Positions 1 to 6,589 of a DNA stretch of 12,339 bases are shown in pieces. Both the position numbers and the translations under genes were made by a program. Position 1 is the stretch's first letter. Every line of letters starts with the position of its first letter. Source of the stretch: Erysipelothrix sp. GTDB taxonomy: Bacteria; Bacillota_I; Bacilli_A; Erysipelotrichales; Erysipelotrichaceae. The DNA is taken from the NCBI GenBank assembly GCA_030152625.1, contig JASLJD010000119.1, forward strand, positions 1 to 12,339, read 5' to 3'. A model generated the notes under the pieces. That model was not told where the DNA came from and ran no database searches. It saw only the letters and a program-made list of their open reading frames with translations.

Positions 1-130
1 CCATCATTATGGGTTTATCATAATTAGGTTGAGGTCCCACTTTCCTTTCTTCTGCAGCTATACTTACAACACTCAGTAAAAGAAAAATAGATAAAAACAA
101 AGAACAAAAACGTACTCCATACTTTTTCAT
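1..130 (-). CDS. N-terminus of a secreted or surface protein (partial, runs off the left edge)
   Basis: The first 43 residues of a minus-strand gene are present. The ATG at 130-128 has a clear ribosome binding site (GGAGG, 7 bases upstream). The N-terminus is a textbook Sec signal peptide: a basic start (MKKYGVR), a hydrophobic core of about 17 residues (about 8-24), and an Ala-Ala site near residues 25-26 followed by charged EERK. A lipobox cysteine is absent (C9 lies inside the core), so the product is probably exported and cleaved by signal peptidase I. The mature start is polar and proline-containing (VGPQPNYDKP). Function cannot be assigned because the rest lies outside the window. A cre-like site and repeated boxes precede it, so carbon catabolite control of a secreted hydrolase or adhesin is plausible; that is inference. 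Confidence 0.8.
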   Translation of the reverse strand, partial: MKKYGVRFCSLFLSIFLLLSVVSIAAEERKVGPQPNYDKPIMM

Positions 131-172
131 ATTATACCTCCTACCATTAATACTAGCATTCAGACACTTCAA

Positions 173-186
173 GGCAAGCGCTTTCA
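173..186 (-). promoter_or_regulatory. cre-like catabolite control (CcpA) site
   Basis: On the minus strand the site reads TGAAAGCGCTTGCC, very close to the Gram-positive cre consensus (TGWAANCGNTNWCA type), with the central AAGCGCTT palindrome intact. It lies about 20 bases downstream of the TATAAT at 208-213, so within the early transcribed leader of the secreted-protein gene that starts at 130. That position fits repression by a transcriptional roadblock. CcpA itself is not in the window. Confidence 0.6.
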
Positions 187-241
187 TGGTTTGCTATGGT
201 TTATACCATTATACATATGTTTTTTTATATATAACTATCAA
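186..241 (-). promoter_or_regulatory. Promoter region of the secreted-protein gene with repeated ATGGT/ACCAT boxes
   Basis: On the minus strand a perfect -10 box TATAAT lies at 208-213. A TTGATA hexamer at 236-241 is the best -35 candidate, but its 22-base spacing is too long, so the promoter may depend on an activator. Overlapping and just downstream of the -10 are ATGGTTT at 186-192 and again at 196-202 (10 bases apart, one helical turn), then ACCAT at 205-209, which forms an inverted repeat with the second copy (ATGGT-N4-ACCAT). This looks like an operator for an unidentified regulator, next to the cre-like site. Confidence 0.45.
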
Positions 242-477
242 AATTTAAAAAATTCTTGATACCATCTATCAACAAGATCAATAAACTACGAACTTCAAAT
301 ATCAGTGAAAATCAATCTTACACGAGATAATTATAGACAAATAAAAAGAAAAATACTATCCCTCTTAGTAATAAAATACACGTTGTAATCTTATAATAAT
401 GGAATACTCATTTCGTCTGAGTAATTAAAACATAAAACATTCTAAGACATCATGAAAAAAAGCACTATTCAAACAAC
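242..477. other. AT-rich non-coding spacer
   Basis: No credible gene is seen on either strand: reading frames are short, AT-rich and lack ribosome binding sites. The only structure I can point to is an inverted repeat TTGATA-N5-TATCAA at 256-272, upstream of the promoter for the left-edge gene. It could be an operator or chance in AT-rich DNA. The spacer is bounded on the right by the terminator at 478-511. Confidence 0.6.
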
Positions 478-511
478 AAAAAAGACTCATTCCTAGCATT
501 AGGAGAGAGTC
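478..511 (-). terminator. Rho-independent terminator after engB
   Basis: On the minus strand the stem GACTC/GAGTC (507-511 with 484-488) and inner stem CCTA/TAGG (500-503 with 492-495), separated by a small internal loop, are capped by a 4-base loop and followed by six T (483-478). It lies about 65 bases after the engB stop and closes the lon-engB transcript. A shorter T run (513-516) on the other side suggests weak activity in the plus direction. Confidence 0.8.
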
Positions 512-575
512 CTTTTGTGTTCATCAAGCTGAAAAATTGTGTTTAGGAATTCACAGCACACCGATACTTTTTATA

Positions 576-1148
576 TTATAAAACCGCTTTCATCGCTGCT
601 GAAAGTTTATCGCGATATTGTGTATTGCGGTCAGAATAGAAATAGACTTCTTGACCAAGCTCTTTTTCAACTCGATGTTTCATTGACATTGCTTTTGAAC
701 GCGATAATTTATCTACTTTGTTTAAAACAACAAAATAAGGAATATCATGGAATTCAGCTAGATCAACCATCATCCAATCATCTTCATTCAAACCGCGCCG
801 AACATCAACCAAAATAAGCATTAAATCAATCTCACGATCCGAAAAATAAGACTCCATCAAAAACGCATAATCCTTTTGTTCTTGTTTCGATCGATTAGCA
901 AATCCATATCCCGGAACATCAACAAACATTAATTTTTCATTGAGTTCATAAAAATTGGCTAAACGGGTTTTCCCAGGTCTTTGCCCAACATAAGCTAGAC
1001 GCTTACGATGGCTTAAACTATTAATGATGCTTGATTTTCCAACATTCGATCGGCCCACAAAAACAACTTCTCGATGATGAGATTGTGGAAATTGTTTAGG
1101 ATGTGCTGCTGAAATGACTAAACGAGCCTGGGGTGAACGGAAAGTCAT
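576..1148 (-). CDS. engB: Ribosome biogenesis GTPase EngB (YsxC/YihA)
   Basis: This is an essential-type TRAFAC GTPase that binds the large ribosomal subunit and is needed for late 50S assembly. At 190 residues it has the family length. G1 is GRSNVGKS at residues 32-39, the G2 threonine is T61 in QRPGKT, G3 is DVPG at 77-80 and G4 is NKVD at 143-146. The characteristic EngB stretch PGKTRLANFYELN is present. The G5 region is YSDRNTQ (171-177), somewhat diverged from the usual SS motif. The ATG overlaps the lon stop in an ATGA (1145-1148), so translation is probably coupled to lon. The lon-engB order matches lonA-ysxC in Bacillus. The gene ends in TAA and is followed by a terminator at 478-511. 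Confidence 0.97.
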   Translation of the reverse strand: MTFRSPQARLVISAAHPKQFPQSHHREVVFVGRSNVGKSSIINSLSHRKRLAYVGQRPGKTRLANFYELNEKLMFVDVPGYGFANRSKQEQKDYAFLMESYFSDREIDLMLILVDVRRGLNEDDWMMVDLAEFHDIPYFVVLNKVDKLSRSKAMSMKHRVEKELGQEVYFYSDRNTQYRDKLSAAMKAVL

Positions 1149-3457
1149 ACGAGCGCCTCGCTAAGCACTTCATCGATTGTTTCAACTGCAATAAAGTCGA
1201 TTTCCTCTTTCACAGCTTCCGGAATATCATCCAAATCTTTCTCGTTTTGTTTTGGCATTAAGACCTTACTGATACCCACACGGTGCGCAGCTAGAGATTT
1301 CTCTTTTAAACCACCAATCGCAAGAACATTTCCGCGTAAAGTAACTTCACCTGTCATCGCTAAGTCAGCATTGACTTTTCGATCTGTCAAAGCACTGATA
1401 ATAGCTGTTGTAAAGGTCACACCAGCACTTGGACCATCCTTCGGTACAGCCCCTTCAGGAACGTGAATTTGAATATCGTTTTTCTCAAAGAATTCATTTT
1501 CAATACCTAATTCTTTCGACTTGGTCTTCACATAACCTAAGGCTATTTCAGCTGATTCTTTCATCACATCACCCAATTGTCCGGTTACAATGAGACGGCC
1601 CTTCCCTTCAAAGTGTGTTACTTCAATTGGGAGAACATCCCCACCATATTGAGTGTAGGCTAAACCTGTCACCAGACCCACTTGGTTTTCTTTTTCTTTT
1701 TGGCCATATTCATAAATTTTCTTACCAAGCCATTCTTGAATGAGTCCTTGAGTAATCGAAACAGAGTCCTTACCATCTTTAAGGATTGCGACAACGGTCT
1801 TACGGCAAAGTGATGCAATCACTCGCTCCAATTGTCGAACACCTGCTTCACGGGTATAGTGACGAATTAAGAAACGAATCTGTACTTCGCTAATTCGGAA
1901 CTGATCCTTTTCTAAACCGTTTTGTTTTAACTGCTTAGGAATCAAGTGTTCTTTCGCAATATTCACTTTCTCTTCTTCCGTATAAGAACTTAAATGAATG
2001 ATTTCTAAACGATCTCGCAATGCTTCGGGAATATCGCCCAAATAGTTTGCTGTAGCAACAAACATGACATTGGATAAATCATAAGGTTCTTCTAAATAAT
2101 GATCACTGAACATTGCATTTTGCTCAGGATCTAAAACTTCCAACATCGCACTGGATGGATCACCTTTAAAATCTGCACCCATCTTATCAATTTCATCAAT
2201 TAGAAAGACTGGGTTAACGACACCCGCATTTTTCATGCCTTGAATAATACGACCCGGCATCGAGCCTAAGTAAGTACGACGATGACCACGAATTTCTGCT
2301 TCATCGCGAACACCACCGACAGAGGCTTTCACAAATTCTCGATCTAAAGCTTTCGCAATCGATTTTCCAAGTGATGTTTTTCCAACACCTGGTGGCCCTA
2401 CTAAACAGAGAATCGGAGCATCAAGTGATTTCGTCATGGTTTTAACTGCAAGGTATTCAAGAATCCGGTCTTTAACCTTGTCTAATCCATAGTGATCCTC
2501 ATCAAGACGACGACGGACTTCTTTAAGATCTTCGTTGTCTTCTGTTTCTTGCCACCATGGAACTGTCAATAACCATTCAAGATAATTGCGCACTACGGCT
2601 GATTCACCGGATACCTGCGGCAACATCTCATAACGGCGAATTTCTTCGTACGCCTTTTCCTTAACATGTTCGGGATACGGGTTTTCTTCAAGCATTTGAC
2701 GAAACTTGTCGCTGTCTTCAGTAACATCAACAGCATCGCCTAATTCCTCACGAATCGCCCGCATTTTTTCACGTAGATAAAACTCTTTTTGATTCTCATC
2801 AACACGTTCGCGAACCCGTTCATTGATCACATTTTCAATGGAACTGATTCTTTGTTCATGGCTGATATCTTCAAGAATCATAAAAAGACGCTTATTGACG
2901 TTAATTGTTTCCAATAATTCTTGTTTGCGCTCTAGCTTAGTCGGGAAATACTGAGCAAATTGATCACTCAATTGAGCTGGGGAAATTCCACGAGTTAATT
3001 GTTGAATGACTTCGGCTGGTAAATTAATATTGCTTAAAGAGACCGCTTCAAATTCTTTCATGATACTGCGAATTAAAGCATCTTGTTCATCTTGCTCTCC
3101 ATGCTCATCTTCCAGTAATTCAATGGATGAGAAAAGCATGTTTTCATCATCATTGATGTAGTTAATCTTCGCTCTTTGAACGCCACGAAAGGTCACTCTT
3201 AAAAAGCCTTGTTTCTTCTTAACATCTTTGACATAGCAAAGCGTTCCCACATCAAAAAGTTCATCTTCACGTGGATCATCTACAAGGACATCTTTTTGAC
3301 TTACTAAAAGCACATGACTGTTGAAGAATTTTTCCGCTTCTTCAATCGCTTGAATACTTTTTGGCCGGCCGACCTCAATCATAATTTCCTGTTCTGGAAA
3401 GACAAGAACCCCGCGCGTAGCAACCGCAGGAATATTCATCTTTTCTAATTCACTCAT
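1145..3457 (-). CDS. lon: ATP-dependent protease Lon (LonA type)
   Basis: Cytoplasmic AAA+ serine protease that degrades misfolded and regulatory proteins. I chose the ATG at 3457, 7 bases after AAGGAGG; an in-frame TTG one codon upstream is too close to that site. The protein has 770 residues, normal for LonA. An N-terminal substrate-binding (LAN) domain spans about 8-200, followed by a coiled helical region (REKMRAIREELG) to about 300. Walker A is GPPGVGKT at 354-361 and Walker B is FLIDEID at about 418-424. The C-terminal protease domain carries the catalytic Ser677 (PKDGPSAG) and Lys720 (GGLKEK), the same numbers as B. subtilis LonA. It follows tig across a terminator hairpin (3477-3501) and overlaps engB by four bases. 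clpX, which lies between tig and lon in Bacillus, is missing here. Confidence 0.98.
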   Translation of the reverse strand: MSELEKMNIPAVATRGVLVFPEQEIMIEVGRPKSIQAIEEAEKFFNSHVLLVSQKDVLVDDPREDELFDVGTLCYVKDVKKKQGFLRVTFRGVQRAKINYINDDENMLFSSIELLEDEHGEQDEQDALIRSIMKEFEAVSLSNINLPAEVIQQLTRGISPAQLSDQFAQYFPTKLERKQELLETINVNKRLFMILEDISHEQRISSIENVINERVRERVDENQKEFYLREKMRAIREELGDAVDVTEDSDKFRQMLEENPYPEHVKEKAYEEIRRYEMLPQVSGESAVVRNYLEWLLTVPWWQETEDNEDLKEVRRRLDEDHYGLDKVKDRILEYLAVKTMTKSLDAPILCLVGPPGVGKTSLGKSIAKALDREFVKASVGGVRDEAEIRGHRRTYLGSMPGRIIQGMKNAGVVNPVFLIDEIDKMGADFKGDPSSAMLEVLDPEQNAMFSDHYLEEPYDLSNVMFVATANYLGDIPEALRDRLEIIHLSSYTEEEKVNIAKEHLIPKQLKQNGLEKDQFRISEVQIRFLIRHYTREAGVRQLERVIASLCRKTVVAILKDGKDSVSITQGLIQEWLGKKIYEYGQKEKENQVGLVTGLAYTQYGGDVLPIEVTHFEGKGRLIVTGQLGDVMKESAEIALGYVKTKSKELGIENEFFEKNDIQIHVPEGAVPKDGPSAGVTFTTAIISALTDRKVNADLAMTGEVTLRGNVLAIGGLKEKSLAAHRVGISKVLMPKQNEKDLDDIPEAVKEEIDFIAVETIDEVLSEALV

Positions 3458-3476
3458 CAAAATCCCTCCTTAGGAT

Positions 3477-3501
3477 AAAAAAGACGCGTGGCGTCTTTTT
3501 T
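3477..3501 (-). terminator. Intercistronic terminator/attenuator between tig and lon
   Basis: A perfect hairpin, GACGC-GTG-GCGTC, is flanked by A6 and T6 on either side, so it can work in both directions. It begins directly after the tig stop codon (3503-3505), and the lon ribosome binding site begins a few bases beyond it. No room remains for a separate lon promoter between the hairpin and the lon start. lon must therefore be expressed by read-through or from a promoter at the 3' end of tig. Confidence 0.85.
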
Positions 3502-3502
3502 A

Positions 3503-4771
3503 TTAAGCTTTGTGCTCTTGAACAAATTCAATTGCTTTACGAAGCATGAGATCATAAGTAACTGCTGCTTCTGAGGCAATTTCTTTTATTTGAGCAACTT
3601 CCATTCCATACATTTCAGAAAGCTTTTCATATTCTTCTTCGACTTCTTCTTTTTCAACTTCAATCTCTTCGACTTCCGCAATCTTTTCAAGAACTAAACG
3701 TGTACGAATACGCAAAATCGCATCATCGTGCATTTGTTCTTTAAGGTCTTCTTCTGTTTGACCCAAGATTTGTGAATAAAGTTCAAAGTTTAAACCTTGC
3801 TGTGCTAAGCGTTGTTCGAATTCTGCGAACATTTGATTCTTCTCTTCTTCAATCATTGCTTCTGGAATATCAATTTCTGCATTGTCTGCAACAGCTAAGA
3901 GAAGCTCTTCGTTCATACGATTTTCTTCTTCAACTGCTTTCGCTTCTTCCATCTCTTCTTTAACAGAAGCTTTCAGTGCATCCACTGACTCATAATCTTC
4001 ATCAAGGAAATCAAGGAAGTCTTCATTCAGTTCTGGAACTTGTTTCTCTTTCACTTCATGAACTTTTACTTTAAAGACAACATCGGCACCTTGAAGATCT
4101 TCAACATGATAGTCTTCAGGGAATGTAAGATCAAGATCTTCTTCATCACCTGCTGATAAACCAATCATCGCTTCTTCAAATCCTGGAATAAAGGAGTTTG
4201 AACCGATAACAAGTTCATAATTTTCAGCCTGTCCGCCTTCGAATGCTTCACCATCTTTAAATCCTTCGAAATCAAAAATAACTGTATCGCCTTCTGCGAT
4301 CGCTTCTTCTTTCAAGATGAGCTCAGCATGTTCTTCACGTAAGCTATCGAGAGCTTCGTTTAATTCTTCTTCGCTAACTTCGGTATTCATTTCTTCAACT
4401 TCGATGCCTTTATATTCGCCAAGTTCAACTTCTGGCTTGATTGTTACAATAAAGGATAAAATCAACTGATCACTGGTCATTGCGTCAATGGTCATTTGTG
4501 GTTGGGCCACTGGCTCAACTTTTTCTTCTAAAATACCATAAACAAATGCTTCATTTGCAACTTCATTGATTGCATCAAAGAGAAGTTGTTGTTCATCAAG
4601 TTGTGCACGCACAACATCCAACGGTGCATGCCCTTTTCGAAAGCCTTTAATTTCCATATTTTTAGCTTTCTCTTCCAATACTTTCGTTTGTGCTTCTTGC
4701 CATAATGATTGCTCAACCTCAACTTTTAATGTTCCTGTTGAGTCTTCTTTTAATATCCAAGTAGATTTCAT
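3503..4771 (-). CDS. tig: Trigger factor (ribosome-associated chaperone and peptidyl-prolyl isomerase)
   Basis: Binds the ribosomal exit tunnel and shields nascent chains. I chose the ATG at 4771 because AGGAGG lies 6 bases upstream and the next in-frame start (4801) overlaps the promoter -10 box. This gives 422 residues, typical of the family. The ribosome-docking signature GFRKGHAP lies at 43-50, with Phe44-Arg45-Lys46 at the E. coli positions. The FKBP-type isomerase domain spans about 155-242 (GDTVIFDFEGF at 161-171, SFIPGFEEAMIG at 193-204). The acidic helical C-terminal chaperone domain follows to the end. It is the first gene of a tig-lon-engB cluster, transcribed from a consensus promoter covered by a CIRCE element (4815-4841), which predicts HrcA-controlled heat induction. 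Confidence 0.98.
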   Translation of the reverse strand: MKSTWILKEDSTGTLKVEVEQSLWQEAQTKVLEEKAKNMEIKGFRKGHAPLDVVRAQLDEQQLLFDAINEVANEAFVYGILEEKVEPVAQPQMTIDAMTSDQLILSFIVTIKPEVELGEYKGIEVEEMNTEVSEEELNEALDSLREEHAELILKEEAIAEGDTVIFDFEGFKDGEAFEGGQAENYELVIGSNSFIPGFEEAMIGLSAGDEEDLDLTFPEDYHVEDLQGADVVFKVKVHEVKEKQVPELNEDFLDFLDEDYESVDALKASVKEEMEEAKAVEEENRMNEELLLAVADNAEIDIPEAMIEEEKNQMFAEFEQRLAQQGLNFELYSQILGQTEEDLKEQMHDDAILRIRTRLVLEKIAEVEEIEVEKEEVEEEYEKLSEMYGMEVAQIKEIASEAAVTYDLMLRKAIEFVQEHKA

Positions 4772-4799
4772 GTTTGTCCTCCTAATTACGTCCTCACTC

Positions 4800-4827
4800 A
4801 TTATATCACATGTTTTAGCACTGTCAA
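4800..4827 (-). promoter_or_regulatory. Sigma-A promoter of tig
   Basis: On the minus strand there is a perfect -35 TTGACA (4827-4822), a 16-base spacer, and a perfect extended -10 (TGA-TATAAT, with TATAAT at 4805-4800). Transcription would start near 4793, leaving a leader of about 22 bases before the tig ATG. This is the strongest promoter match in the window. Confidence 0.9.
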
Positions 4828-4841
4828 TAAAAGAGTGCTAA
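4815..4841 (-). promoter_or_regulatory. CIRCE operator (HrcA binding site) upstream of tig
   Basis: The plus strand reads TTAGCACTG-N9-GAGTGCTAA, against the CIRCE consensus TTAGCACTC-N9-GAGTGCTAA: 17 of 18 arm positions match, with the exact 9-base spacer. It overlaps the -35 box and spacer of the tig promoter, so HrcA bound there would block RNA polymerase. CIRCE normally controls groESL and the hrcA-grpE-dnaK-dnaJ operon. Its use at tig extends the likely HrcA regulon to trigger factor and possibly lon and engB. The left edge lies 9 bases beyond the stop codon of the upstream gene. Confidence 0.93.
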
Positions 4842-4849
4842 GATTCTAT

Positions 4850-5479
4850 TTAGTAAGAGAATGCGCGCTTGACACGCTGAATAACTTCCTTCTCATTGAT
4901 TTCTTCATGAGAAAAAGGAAAGCGTTGATGACTGAGTGCATTCAATTCCTGAATACATAGGTTTAAAAAACTGGGATCAAAACTTTCATAACGCTCTCTC
5001 AACTTATCGTAAGTTTTACGATAAGCCGGCGTATCGTAAGGAAGTTTTAAGTCTTTTAAATTTAAAATATGCAAGTCATCTTCCAGATACACCTGCCACT
5101 CACCAAAGATCGCTTGCTCGATAAGAAGCATTAAAATAAACTTCTTCAAGCTATCTTCCAAGTCAAAAGAAAGCAATAAAAATCTTAAATCCTCTTCATA
5201 CATCCTTAGATTCATTCTTTGCATTGAAAAAAGAGCCTTTGTCTGCCTTTCATCTTTCGACTTAAGCCCGGCAATAAGCTCATCAAAGTCTTCATAAAAC
5301 TGTGAACTTTTTGATTTTTTCTCGAGCCCACGATACAGATTTTCAAATTCTGTATTATAGGGTTCTGGGATAAAGGGCATGGAAAGCTCTTCTTCTAATT
5401 GCTTTCTTGCATCCTCAACTTGTCCACAATCTATCGCCTTTTGAATCTTTTCTAAACACTCATCATAATAACGACTCAT
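4850..5479 (-). CDS. Conserved hypothetical protein, DUF3196-like (Mycoplasma MG237/MPN330 type)
   Basis: A soluble 209-residue protein, mostly helical and highly charged, without signal peptide or membrane segment. The N-terminus (YYDECLEKIQKAI, then EDARKQLEEELSMPFIPEPYN at about 22-42) resembles my memory of the DUF3196 family of Firmicutes and Mollicutes, in which a short helical repeat is followed by a conserved ELxMPYIP motif; I cannot confirm this by search. The family has no established function to my knowledge. The ATG at 5479 has a modest GAGAGGG ribosome binding site. It has its own extended -10 promoter (5502-5530). The stop at 4850-4852 is only 9 bases from the CIRCE of tig and no terminator lies between, so some read-through into tig is likely, which would link it to the chaperone cluster. 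Confidence 0.8.
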   Translation of the reverse strand: MSRYYDECLEKIQKAIDCGQVEDARKQLEEELSMPFIPEPYNTEFENLYRGLEKKSKSSQFYEDFDELIAGLKSKDERQTKALFSMQRMNLRMYEEDLRFLLLSFDLEDSLKKFILMLLIEQAIFGEWQVYLEDDLHILNLKDLKLPYDTPAYRKTYDKLRERYESFDPSFLNLCIQELNALSHQRFPFSHEEINEKEVIQRVKRAFSY

Positions 5480-5501
5480 ATATCCCTCTCATACTTGTAT
5501 A

Positions 5502-5530
5502 ATTCTACCATATATTTATAAGAATGTAAG
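5502..5530 (-). promoter_or_regulatory. Promoter of the DUF3196-like gene
   Basis: On the minus strand the extended -10 TGG-TAGAAT (TAGAAT at 5507-5502) is preceded, at 17 bases, by CTTACA (5530-5525), which matches 4 of 6 bases of the -35 consensus. It lies just beyond the stop of the ATP-grasp gene, which lacks a clear terminator. Confidence 0.6.
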
Positions 5531-5540
5531 CCTTTGACCT

Positions 5541-6536
5541 TTAAAAGTCAATGCTTTCTCTAAATTTTGGCTTTATTCCAATTTTCTGACCACTCAAGCT
5601 GGGTTTCATTTGGAATACACCTGTATTATAATTCCCTTCAATCAAGGATGGGCCTTCAGGACCAATTGCAACATCCCAACCAACATAAGGCACTTCAGGA
5701 ATCCGCTGTGATGCCTTATCCACAAGCTCTAAAACTTCTTCAAACAAAGGAACTTGAAAACCAACAATTTCTGTCTGGCTTGCTGGATGAATTTTATATG
5801 ATCGCCCTTCCCCATCAAAAGCTGGATACAGGACACGACCTTTTTCATCCAAAATACTGTACATTCCTCCGGCAGCAAAATTATCCAAATGTCCTCCATT
5901 CCCCATTTTGAGAACTGATTCTAAAATATGCGTTTTTTCTCCATCATAAAAACTGATAATACGCAAAGTATTCACACTTTGATCATAAAGTTGATCCATT
6001 TGAGGATGTTGTGTAAAAAATTCTTCCCAAAGATACTGCCCGTTTTCCATCGATTTTTGATAGAGCTCTTCTGTTGAAACTTCTTTTGTTAAAACTCTTT
6101 CAATACCCGTACCCATCAAGTTTTCTGTTTCTTTAATCATCATCACAGCATGTTTATCTGTGAATGCTTGTCTCTCTTTTTCACTTGCTTTCCGGATATC
6201 AAGCCAATCCCTACCAATTAGATCATCAAAACGTTCATTAAAAAGTGATTTATCTGAAAAATAGTGTCGATAATCTGGATGATTATAGCGGACAATGATT
6301 TTATTGGAATCTGCCGCCGTCATAAAAGTTTTCCGCTCCCGGTGATTGAGTAAATAAAATTCATATTCAAAATACTCTAAATAACCCGCTGAGTAAAGAA
6401 TCGACGAAATGACCATGTCCAGCAAAATAAAAATCTTGGCCTTCCCAGTTATTTCATGAATCTTATCAGCAACCTCGAACATGCGCTGAAAATTCATGTT
6501 TCGCAAGCGTTTAAAGTAATGTTTCACTTGATTCAT
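5541..6536 (-). CDS. Sugar-transfer-associated ATP-grasp domain protein
   Basis: A 331-residue protein of the ATP-grasp type found in surface-polysaccharide loci (ATPgrasp_ST family); such enzymes are presumed to ligate or modify an acyl or sugar group using ATP, but the reaction is unknown. Family hallmarks are VNTLRI (188-193), HLDNFAAGGMY (216-226), GWDVAIG (286-292) and the metal-binding end LIEGNYNTG (298-306). The N-terminal third (EYEFYLLNHRERKTF, and FNERFDDLIGRDWLD at about 99-113) fits a subfamily I recall from Firmicutes. The usual glycine-rich ATP loop (KPxxGxGGxGI) is reduced to MIKETENLMGTGIERV (133-148). A hydrophobic stretch (35-50) could be a buried helix. The ATG at 6536 has GGAGGG 7 bases upstream. 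No glycan genes adjoin it, so its pathway is open. Confidence 0.85.
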   Translation of the reverse strand: MNQVKHYFKRLRNMNFQRMFEVADKIHEITGKAKIFILLDMVISSILYSAGYLEYFEYEFYLLNHRERKTFMTAADSNKIIVRYNHPDYRHYFSDKSLFNERFDDLIGRDWLDIRKASEKERQAFTDKHAVMMIKETENLMGTGIERVLTKEVSTEELYQKSMENGQYLWEEFFTQHPQMDQLYDQSVNTLRIISFYDGEKTHILESVLKMGNGGHLDNFAAGGMYSILDEKGRVLYPAFDGEGRSYKIHPASQTEIVGFQVPLFEEVLELVDKASQRIPEVPYVGWDVAIGPEGPSLIEGNYNTGVFQMKPSLSGQKIGIKPKFRESIDF

Positions 6537-6559
6537 AGATGTCCCTCCAAACTACAACC

Positions 6560-6588
6560 ATTCTAACATAGTAAAGCTTAAATTAACA
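6560..6588 (-). promoter_or_regulatory. Promoter of the ATP-grasp gene
   Basis: On the minus strand an extended -10 TGT-TAGAAT is seen (TAGAAT at 6565-6560). No good -35 box is visible at 16-18 bases upstream, where the sequence is AT-rich; the TG extension may compensate. It lies immediately downstream of the importer operon terminator. Confidence 0.5.
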
Positions 6589-6589
6589 T

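Noticed and set aside
256..272. Inverted repeat TTGATA-N5-TATCAA as an operator
   Set aside because: A 6-bp inverted repeat is readily found by chance in such AT-rich DNA, and it is not clearly positioned on a promoter.
539..817. Plus-strand open frame of about 92 codons
   Set aside because: It lies antisense to engB, lacks a ribosome binding site, and its composition reflects the engB codons.
3458..3460. TTG start for Lon one codon before the ATG
   Set aside because: It is only 4 bases from GGAGG; the ATG at 3457 has ideal spacing and gives residue numbers that match B. subtilis LonA.
4772..4801. An upstream in-frame start that would lengthen trigger factor by ten residues
   Set aside because: The ATG at 4801 lies within the TATAAT -10 box and has no ribosome binding site; the ATG at 4771 has AGGAGG and places Phe-Arg-Lys at the family positions 44-46.
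4566..4841. Plus-strand open frame of about 91 codons across the start of tig
   Set aside because: It lies antisense to the tig coding region and its CIRCE/promoter, has no ribosome binding site and resembles no family; it is a shadow of tig.
5534..5551. Inverted repeat TTGAC-N8-GTCAA over the stop of the ATP-grasp gene as a terminator
   Set aside because: The stem is short and AT-rich, and no T run follows on the minus strand; it may be chance.
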